The notes below the pieces were generated by a model, which saw nothing but the letters and a program-made list of their open reading frames with translations, was not told the DNA's origin and ran no database searches. Made by a program: the position numbers and the translations under genes. From Geosiphon pyriformis (taxonomy: Eukaryota; Glomeromycota; Glomeromycetes; Archaeosporales; Geosiphonaceae), in contig JAAOMT010000492.1 of assembly GCA_016748015.1 (NCBI GenBank), positions 4,747 through 57,655 of the forward strand: 52,909 bases of DNA, given 5' to 3'. Shown in pieces: positions 44,190 to 52,909 of the stretch. Within the stretch, counting starts at the first letter, position 1. Each line of letters starts with the position of its first letter.

Positions 44190-46230
44190 AATCAAATTAA
44201 TATATTTTGATAGCAAAGGCAGAGAGTTTTCGGTTTACACATTAAAAAAGTATATTAAGTATGCTCAATAATGCCTAAATTTTAATATTTAAATTCAAAC
44301 TTGTGTAAAAAAGGTTTCAAGGATATTTAACCAGTGGTTTAAAAATAAAGTTATTATTGCTTGGACTTAAGCCAATATTAGCAATTCTTAAAGTTATTAC
44401 CAAACTATTATCATTTAAAAATACATATATTAATTACAATAGTATATTATATATTAGGTTTCTTAAATATTTTATATTGATCATTTCAAATTTCTGAATT
44501 AAATTTCAATAGACTTAAACAATAAACAGTAAATAACAAGAGTTTATTAAAATTGGCAATAGGTAAACAATTTTTCTATAAACTAGATAAATATAGAAAA
44601 AATAATTGACAAATATGGCTACCTTCTTCTGCTCTTTATTTTTGTAAGAAATCTTAAACTAAAACTACTCCTTTTTATTTTTCACTTTTATAAAAAATCT
44701 TAAACTACCTTCCTTTCACTTTTTATTCTTGCAAGACATAATTAACAAACTAACAATTATTAATTTCTCATCACCTAATCTTAAAATTTAATTCAGTTAT
44801 TTGATGATCAATTGTTTATGAATTTCTATTTCGTATTCATTGGCTATTTGAATATTGAATTGTGAATTACTGGTAAGCATGGTATTTTAAATATTGAAAT
44901 GCGAATTATTGGTAGATAATGATTATTTGAATGTTGAGTTACAAATTATTAGTAGGTAATGGTTATTCAAATGTTGAATTTGTGCATTTTTGGTGAGTAG
45001 TAATTATTAAATATTGAGTTGAATTATTGGTGAGTAGTGGTTATATTTGAATGTTGAATTCATGTATTTTTAATGGCTGGTAGTTATTTAAATATTGAGT
45101 TGTGAAATATTGGTGAGTGGTTATATTCAAATGTTAAATCACAAATTATTAGTGAGTGATGATTATTCAAATGTTAAATTTATACATTTTTGGTGGATGG
45201 TAGTTATTCAAATATTAAGTTGTGAATTATTATGGGTGGTAATTATTCCACTTTTAAATTCACAAATTATTGGTGGGCAGTAGTTATCTATTAATTATTG
45301 GTATTTAATTAGAGTTAAACTCAATAGAGTCTTTTTTTTCTGCCAATTTTGCCAAGCCTATTCTGTTAGCTGTGATTTTATTAAATAGTAGATAGGAATA
45401 GTTTAACTCATGATACATATCAATGACTATAAGTAAAAACAGACATTTAGCTAGAATGTAACAAACACAGAGATATAATAATTCATGTTATAAACTATAA
45501 GTGAAAACAAATATTCAGCAGAATAGATGCATGTACAGTAGTTAAAAAACACCATATTTGGTAATATAAAGAAGTTGAAAATTTCATGCTTGGTTGAGTT
45601 TTTTTGGTTAAGATGAAAATTTTTTTTAATAAAAGATGCTTTCTTTTTTTATCCAACACTTAGAGTTAGAAGAAATACATTAACACTTTTACCTGGATTG
45701 TTTTATTAACTAAAGGCTTTTAATCTTGGATACTGCTATAGTTATCAGTATAACTGAAAATAATAATAAATCTCTTAAATTTTTTTAGTGTTCTTTAAAT
45801 TTGTGAGTCATAAGTGGTGAGTTGTTAGTCATACTGGTTATAGCTGTTAGGTTTATAAGTTGGTAAATGCCAATAATTTGTTACTGATAAAGACAAGATT
45901 AATCTCATATAGAATAAAATTTTGCTTAAAAACAGAGAACACTTTTTTATATATATTACTGTCTTTAAGTTATTAATTTTGAGATCAAAAATTATGCATT
46001 TGTTTTTTATGCAAAATCACAAAAACAAGAATACAAGAATACAAAAGTGAGGTTAACTAATATGTAGTAATTAAAAACAAAACATCACTTTTTAAAATCT
46101 TGGTATTTTCTGGAAATTTTTTATATTATTATGTAAATTCTTATGACTAATGTAATATTAAACAGATCTTTATGACTTATTTTTTTTGACTCTGTTATCT
46201 TAAAATGGTTAAATACAATCAGTATAAAAA
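44190..46230 (+). mobile_element. dispersed element of about 2 kb, C-to-T/G-to-A converted copy
   Basis: It is colinear with 15,496-17,480. CTACCTCCTCCCGCTCTTCA becomes CTACCTTCTTCTGCTCTTTA. GACATTCGGCAGAATGGGTG becomes AATATTCAGCAGAATAGATG. GGATGCCCCCCTCCCTCACC becomes AGATGCTTTCTTTTTTTATC. Changes are overwhelmingly transitions that lower GC, on both strands, and CpG is almost absent. It also has an extra ~150 bp near 44,225-44,370 and lacks ~60 bp present at 15,740-15,800. Confidence 0.8.
44850..45295 (+). repeat. decayed minisatellite, about 40-bp units
   Basis: Units like GGTTATTCAAATGTTGAATT and ACAAATTATTAGTAGGTAAT correspond to the CpG-containing units at 16,066-16,405. There are more units here (about ten) than in the other copy. 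Confidence 0.75.
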
Positions 46231-47983
46231 TTAAATTTACATTTTTTTTAAAACTATGAGATTTATTATAATATTTAATTTAACTCTTCTCTTTGTTTAA
46301 AAAAACAATATAAATAGTCACAAATGAATTAGTTATTAAAAACATAACATTCATATTTTGTATTCAAAAAAAATTAATATACTAGATTGAATAATGTAAA
46401 AAAATGAAAAACTACCAGACATAGCCAATATATATACTTTCTGTTGTAACACAGAATCTGAAAACACAACTGTTTACTTAAACTACAGTCTTTAAATATT
46501 TAAGATTATATTTTCAGTCTAATTTCAACATTAAATACTAAAAAAAATAGAGATTTAGCAATGGGCAATAAATAACAAAGAATTAGAAAAGTATTAACAA
46601 TTAACAAATAATTAACTATCTAATTTAAAAACCTGAATAAAATTGAGTGCATATTTTAAATGAATTCTATTTTATGGAAGTATATCTCCACCTCAATTCA
46701 TGTAATAAAAAGTTTGAATATTGGTAAATATTTACATTTTTAGATAAGTAATTAATTTAATGTACTTAATTTAATCTACTTAAAGAGACTTACTGCCAGC
46801 CTGTTTACATAAGTTAGTCAAAAAATTAGGCACAACATAGAATTTTTAATTATTATAAATAATTCTTAAAAGTTGTATTCAGTAAATTATTATTTATAGT
46901 CAGCCAAAATTTATAGAGTTATTGAATATCTAGCATTCAAGATTTGTAATAGGGTTTTTATACTGGATTTTATTCTAATTTTAAATATTACAAGTAGAGG
47001 AAAATTAAAACTATAATGCATAGGTGCTAAGAAACTCAAGTTAATTATCTTTCTATAACGAAAAATTATTAGTAAATTTTGATATTTTTTTTAATAATTA
47101 AATCTTCTAATTAATATTTCTCTGGTTTTTTCTATCTCTTCGGTATAAAAATATTTCAAATGAAATTATTATTAATTTTTGGCTATATTAAACAGAACAT
47201 AAAAATAAGTATTCAGTATTAACCCATTTTAGCTGAAAATATTTAAGTATAATTCAATTTTATTCTTTTGTAATGATAAATAAAATTATGTTTATTTTCA
47301 GCATCGTTAAAAAATTACTTTTCAACAAATAGAGTAAAAAATATATAGAGAAATTTAAATTTAAAACTGTTTATTTTCATTTTTAAAAACTAATCTTTAC
47401 AAAATATTAATTAATACTTATTAATTTACATTTTTTATTATATATAAACTATGACTAATCAGATATTAATATAAATAAAATTAATATAATATTATTTAAT
47501 TGCAAAAAATCCCAAAAAATTTTGTTACCACTTTTTTATCTAATTAATTTTCACATTTTACAGTAGAAATTTAAGAATCCAAGTATTTTTCCTAAATAAA
47601 CAGTAAATTTTTTTATGTAATATAAAATACATAAATTATTTATTTAACTAAAAAAAATGTAGTAATAAATCCTTGATGCCTTTTCTAACAGTTTGAATAA
47701 AACATATTTTTCAATAAAGGTTACAAACTTTATTTAAATAAATATTTTTTGAAATATAATATAGGTTTACTATGTTTATTAAATAATTTTTGTTTATAAT
47801 TTAAACATAATACATTATTTTGTTATTTTAAATATTAAATATTATATTTTTAAAATTTAAATTATTTTCTGTTATTAATTAAAATTTTGTTAAAAATTTG
47901 TTTAATATTACACTAACTTTTTAATAAAAAATTCAAATTTTATAATATATCTTTTTTTATTATGTAATAACAAAGGCTTATGC
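46231..47983. other. AT-rich, weak coding trace
   Basis: At 46,415-46,490 the plus strand reads LPDIANIYTFCCNTESENTT, with the two Cys and acidic residues loosely like the zinc-binding end of LINE-type elements. This is too short to claim. Nothing else recognised. Confidence 0.25.
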
Positions 47984-48312
47984 TTAATCACATGTGATCA
48001 GCCACTCAAGCCAGCCATACCCTAAGGACCAACACAAATTCGAGATAAAGAACAAGCTCTTAACAAAACTAATATTCAGATTAATTTCTTTAACAATACC
48101 AATCTTATGAATTGCTATATTATTGTACAAAAAAACCGAACTTTTAACATCAGAAATTACCAAACCAGCATCATTAATTAGACCCCTTTTCTTATACTTT
48201 GCCAGATCAGATCTCTGTGAGCCACGATCTAATCTTAAACAAGATCAATGATATGTAGAGCAGCAATATTAACCTAACCAAACTTATAAACAGATTCAGA
48301 AAACCAATCTGC
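47984..48312 (-). pseudogene. decayed coding remnant, probably from a transposable element
   Basis: Minus-strand reading: ADWFSESVYKFG, TAG, VNIAALHIIDLV, then after a frameshift LRLDRGSQRSDLAKYKKRGL, INDAGLVISDVKSSVFLYNN, IAIHKIGIVKEINLNISFVK, SLFFISNLCWSLGYGW to TAA. GC is clearly above the flanks. TAG after KFG may be a changed TGG. Family not recognised; repeat origin is inferred from context. Confidence 0.45.
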
Positions 48313-48875
48313 AAATAAATTGTTTTAATTAACAATATTTTTAATAACTTTTAAGTTTTAAGAACATTTATCAATTAAATTTGATTTACAAAATTTATTT
48401 TTTGAAATGCAAACTGAAGTTTTAAGAAAACAGATAGTTATAAAAAAATTTTTATTTGCATTTTTTTGAATATTAAAAAACTTAATTTTCAATAAAAATA
48501 ATGGAACAAAATTAAGTATTTCGAGTTTATTAGAAAAAAAACTCCATTTTAAAAAATACTGCATAGAAAACATCTATTTTATTCAAAGTTATCTTATTAA
48601 ATATTGATTTTAGTGTATTTTTATTTTACTGTCTGTAAAATATCAAACATTATCTAATATTTATTATTTTAATTAGTGAAGTGAAACATGATTATATATT
48701 ATAACTTTATTATCTGGCATAAAATAAGCTATAGAATATTCTGTCAATAAAAATTTCTAGAATAAGGTATTATTTTTTGAAAAATGTATGATTGAATTAA
48801 ATAAAATTAAATTTATTTATTTTTAATATAAAAAACTTCATACTTCTTGGCAAAAAAATTTACTTGCTAATATTT
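48313..48875. other. AT-rich spacer
   Basis: The 71-aa minus-strand frame here (48,358-48,573) is rich in F, K and N, as expected by chance in such DNA. Confidence 0.35.
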
Positions 48876-49220
48876 TAAGCCAAGCAATATGGCAGGCTTA
48901 TAATCTGTTTTTCTAAACAATAGCACTCTGAAAAATTTTAAAATCTGTTAGACAATAAGATATTCCTTCAAAAAAGAGTCTACAATCTTGTTCATTATAA
49001 GGTTTATTTTCACTAACAAAATTGCTAAGTCTAGCATTTTTAGCTTTGCTATTTCTAAGAAAAACTTTCTTTTTAATCCAACCAATTATTTCTAAAGTCT
49101 TATAATTGTGGGTTATACTTGCTAATAAGTTGGCTAGCTTCTTTCATTTTAATTCTGCTTACTGTTATTTCTTTATTATTACATAATTAATAAAAATCAG
49201 CTGGAATGAATCTGTCTTAA
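48850..49220 (-). pseudogene. second decayed coding remnant
   Basis: Minus-strand pieces: DRFIPADFY, LCNNKEITVSRIKMKEASQ, LISKYNPQL, DFRNNWLD, then in another frame KVFLRNSKAKNARLSNFVSE, NKPYNEQDCRLFFEGISYCL, TDFKIFQSAIV, ACHIAWLKILASK. Stops (TAA/TAG) after NPQL, SAIV and KNRL are all where a Trp or Gln could have been. With 47,984-48,312 it may represent one larger decayed element. Family not recognised. Confidence 0.4.
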
Positions 49221-49859
49221 CTGTATTAAAGTAACAATTTAAACTTATTTCCAAGTTAATATTCTAAAGAGATATTTTCAGCTTTTTTTTAAATTCAATT
49301 ATCTAATTGCTTTATATTATGCAATTTAAGAGGCTTTGAAATAATATTTAATTAAAATAACTAAATGTTTACAAATTTTTAATAACTACCTGATATGAAA
49401 TAATAATGTTAAAGATCTTTATATAAAGTTTTAGGTAAGATTCTTGCAAATACATTTAAACCATACCAATAATTTGTGAATATTATCAATAAAGTGTAAT
49501 TTGAGAAAAGTTTGAACAGATATATTATCAAGATATAAGATTGTCAAAATTTTGTAATAATTAATAAGAAACTTACTAATTAGCATTATTATTAGTATTT
49601 ATTCAATTTATGTTGAAAATTTTTTATAGATTACAGTTACTTGATTAATTAGCAAAACATTTAGTGGTCTAAATTGGTTATTAAAAATAAATTAATAATT
49701 AATTAAAAAAACTTATATATGTTTTAACTCATATATAACAAGCAATATTTTGGTTTTTAATATAATTATACTTTTAAAAATAACAAGTTCAATACTTTTT
49801 GACAACCTAGTGGTTTGTACCAAAAAAAAATTTCTACTTGGTACTTGTAATAAATTCTC
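49221..49859. other. AT-rich spacer
   Basis: Nothing recognised. Confidence 0.35.
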
Positions 49860-50225
49860 AAAAGCAGTTTCTATATAAGCATTATATATTTGGTTTTCTA
49901 ATTAATTAAAGATCACATGAAATTTTAAAGTTAGTGAAGCATAAATTGCAATTGACAAAAAAATAACAAACAAAATTATTAGAATTACTTTTTAAACATT
50001 AATTATAAATAGTCAAGAGAAAAATTTATATGGTCAATTTCTAAAAACAGTTTCCATAAAAGTATTATATATTTGGTATTCCAATCAATTAAAGATTACA
50101 CAAGATTTTCAAATTAGTAAAGCTTTAATTATAATTAATAAGAATTAAAAAACAAAATTATTAGGATCACTTTCCAAGCACTGGCCATAAATAATAAACA
50201 AAAAATAAAAATTTATATGAGTACA
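49860..50225 (+). repeat. tandem duplication of about 180 bp
   Basis: AGCAGTTTCTATATAAGCAT, TTATATATTTGGTTTTC and AATTAATTAAAGATCACA recur about 180 bp later as AACAGTTTCCATAAAAGTAT, TTATATATTTGGTATTCC and AATCAATTAAAGATTACA. Confidence 0.75.
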
Positions 50226-50860
50226 AAATAATATTGAGTTATTCTGGTATTAAATATATCAGCATAGAAATACAGTAAATATTAAAACGTTTTATAAAGT
50301 GCTAACAAGTCTTTTTCCAAGCATTGGCCATAGATATCTATAAAATAGAGACTTGTATAAGATAAGATAACATCAAATTATTCTGGTAAAAAGTGTCTTA
50401 GCATAAAATATAGCAAATACTATCAGGTATTAAAAAGTCTTTTTTCAAGCATTGGTTATAGATATTTATAAAATGAAAACTTATATGAAAGTAAAATAAT
50501 ATTGAGTTATTTTGGTAAAAAGCATATTAGTATAAAATACAGCAAATGCTAAAATGTCTTATTAAGTATTAATAAATCTTTTTTTAAGTATTGACTATAG
50601 ATATCTATAAAATGAAAACTTATATAAGAGTAGAATAATATCAAGTTATTCTAATAAAAAATATCTTAGCATAAAATACAGCAAGTACTATCAAATGCTA
50701 AGAAGTCTCTTTCTAAGCATCAGTCATAGATATTCATAGAATAGAAACTTATATAAAGATAGAATAAAATTAAGTTATTCTGGTAAAAAATATGTTAGCA
50801 TAAAATACAGCAAGCACTGAAAGTTCTGTCAGGTGCTAAGAAGTTTTTTTCTCAATTTTT
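50170..50860 (+). repeat. about 135-bp tandem repeat, five units
   Basis: Each unit has CCAAGCATTGGCCATAGATA (variants), AAAATGAAAACTTATAT, TTATTCTGGTAAAAA and TTAGCATAAAATACAGCAA. Unit starts are near 50,172, 50,314, 50,440, 50,583 and 50,712. Divergence between units is moderate, again mostly transitions. No protein frame passes through the array. Confidence 0.8.
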
Positions 50861-50869
50861 AGATCAATA

Positions 50870-52909
50870 AAGTCTTACTTTTTTTAAAAAATTAGGATAA
50901 TGAAAAATAATATAAGAGAAATAAAGCAACAATAGTAAAAATTAATTTATATTAGATATAATACTATGTAATCTTTTAGATATTAAGGTTAACTATTAGT
51001 AGATATATAAAAATTGTCAAATATAAATAGATTTTTTTTTATTTATATACAAAAGTTCTAAACATGTGCTTACAAAAGTTTAGAGATTTTTTTCAAATAA
51101 AAAAATTTAAAGACTAAAATATATCTTTTTAAGTCTTGAGTTTTTTGGTAAAACACATCTTTTTAAAGGCCTCCACAGTGGTTGAAAAATATTGTACTCA
51201 CAATCTACACAATCTTTTATTGTTTGTTAAAGACATAGATTAACAAATTTTTTTTATTATAAAATCATAGCCAAAATTATCTTAATGTTCAATATGACAG
51301 CAAAAATATTAGAAAAATTTTTCTTTACAGTTATAAAATTCTATTAATTTTCCATGTATAACTTTACAAACAAAGCTATCTGAACAGTTTATCTGTATTA
51401 AGGCCTAAAAAAAGTTTGTATTTTATTATAAATTATTTTAACTGTTCACATTTTCTGAATTTTATTTAACTTTTTTTATTAAATTTACCAACATTTTTGA
51501 AAAAATTTAGTGTTGAAAAGATTTATACACATTTCTGGAATTTTAATTAATACTATACTTATTTCAATTTATATTTCTAATGTTTCTTAATATTTAAACA
51601 TTATAGCAGTCTGTTTATAATAATTATGTATTAAATACTATATATTTTTACAAAAAACAGTAAAAATATTACTACTTGATAAATAAAAAAAGTCAAGTTG
51701 TTAAAAATTTTAAAGACTTATATTACATATATTACAAATTTTATATAAATTAAATCACAATATGATTCTTATATGTATTTTTATTATTTTCTGTATTAAT
51801 TTATCTTAATATTCTTTATTTTAATTTTAATATTAAATTGGCTTAAATATATTATAACTTTATTAAAAAACTGCAAAAAGCTAAATTAAAGAGCTTAAAT
51901 AAATTTTGTAAATTTGCAAAGCTAAAATAGTTTTTTATATTTATATAAAAAAATATACTGTGTTATAAATAAAGCTTAATATAATTATTAATAACTTCTT
52001 TGATAATTATAGCTAAATATTTTTACTGTTAAATTTATTTATTTTATTGTTTAAAGAAAAATTTTAAACTTTTAACTCTTAAATAATTTATAAAAATGCT
52101 ATAAATAAAAAAGTTTTATTTTTTATTTAAAAATATATTTTATTAATTTTTATTGAATTACATTTATTTTTTATATATTTAAAACAGTTAATAATCAACT
52201 AATTCAAACTTTTTGTCTTGAAAAAAAAAATTATTTTCAAATATAAGAAAATAAAAACATGATCTTTGTAATTATATTAATTACAAATAAAAAATACTAT
52301 TTATAATGTTATTTATTAAAATAATACTTAGAAAACAAAATATTCAAAAATTATACTTGAATAAAATAAAAAAAGTTAAAAAAATATTATACTTTTAATT
52401 TTATGTAAATTATTAACTTGTTTTTTTTACCTAAAATTTTTTAAAACTTTAGACTTTTAAAGTCATTTTCATAAGTGCTTTGCATAAAGTTTTATTTTGC
52501 TTTTTTTCTGCTTATTTAAATTATTTTTACTGTTAAATTCATTTATTTTTTAAAATAATTTATTAAAAATTTATAATAATGAAATAAAATAAAATAAATA
52601 TGTTAAAAAAACATGTTTAAATATGATAATTTGTCACAGAAAAAAGATTTGATTGTCCAATTTTATATTAAAAGTAAAATATAAAAAAAAGAGTTTAATA
52701 ATAAATAATAAGTTTAGAATAGTTAATATATAGAGTTTGTTTTTTGTATATTTTAGGATAACTATATAAAAAAACAGTTTTGTTAAAAGTGTTTTGGTAA
52801 ATTTTGATTTTACTAGAAGTATTAATTTTATCTTTAATATTTTTTGTTATTGTTATCAGCTGAAATTTAAGCCATAATTACTGTTAATAATAATAAAAAT
52901 TTAAGCCAG
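50870..52909. other. AT-rich end of window
   Basis: No gene, repeat or RNA recognised. Confidence 0.4.

Noticed and set aside
46415-46490. LINE-type zinc-binding end
   Set aside because: Too short and only two Cys; no reverse transcriptase frame near it.
48358-48573. 71-codon minus-strand frame
   Set aside because: F/K/N/I-rich composition as expected by chance in AT-rich DNA; no motif or repeat support.

Overview
The window looks like a very AT-rich nuclear scaffold from an arbuscular mycorrhizal fungus (Glomeromycota). This is inferred from content, not from a database match. It holds several copies of the lineage-typical tyrosine-kinase-like genes (Cys-rich N-terminus, a WIPW-type linker, then a GGFG/VAIK/HRDLHSGN/DLG kinase domain, with a GTAAAC-donor intron in one conserved place). 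It also holds a BTB/POZ gene with a GTAAGA intron, Tc1/mariner remnants, many dispersed repeats, and a ~5 kb block that reads like Mollicutes DNA. No rRNA, tRNA, CRISPR array or bacterial operon was seen outside that block.

Layout. 0.1-3.8 kb: kinase tail remnant, a kinase gene (HRN instead of HRD), a duplicated block and a head-to-tail kinase chimera. 4.7-14.3 kb: conserved upstream block, a degenerate gene, a tandem 680-bp duplication, a decayed Tc1/mariner transposase, and several kb of extreme AT content. 14.4-17.7 kb: a frameshifted kinase 5' piece, a small two-exon gene piece, and a GC-richer element with three tandem-repeat arrays. 20.2-27.3 kb: an orphan exon, the second copy of the duplicated block, a dead kinase, the best-preserved kinase gene, and more kinase scraps. 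30.1-35.1 kb: the Mollicutes-like block, which starts six codons into a kinase 5' copy. 36.6-43.4 kb: a dispersed repeat pair and a BTB gene with one in-frame stop. 44.2-46.2 kb: a second copy of the 15.5-17.5 kb element, heavily converted C to T and G to A. 46.2-52.9 kb: AT-rich DNA, two decayed coding remnants and tandem repeats.

The most interesting region is 30,144-35,110. At least eight reading frames on both strands become much longer, or fully intact, only if TGA is read as tryptophan (Mollicutes code 4). I count 14 in-frame TGAs at plausible Trp sites. The encoded products are bacterial-looking: a ribbon-helix-helix pair, an LRR-like piece, a 50-aa two-CxxC protein, coiled-coil/C-terminal membrane-anchor proteins, and a ~590-codon protein broken by frameshifts and TAA/TAG stops. 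I read this as DNA from a Mollicutes-related endobacterium (the 'Candidatus Moeniiplasma'-type symbionts of these fungi) integrated in the fungal genome and now decaying. A chimeric assembly is the main alternative.

The kinase copies share 5' flanks, 5' exons, introns and tails, so they spread by segmental duplication. Most are truncated, frameshifted or chimeric. Only the 24.9-26.3 kb gene keeps all kinase motifs.
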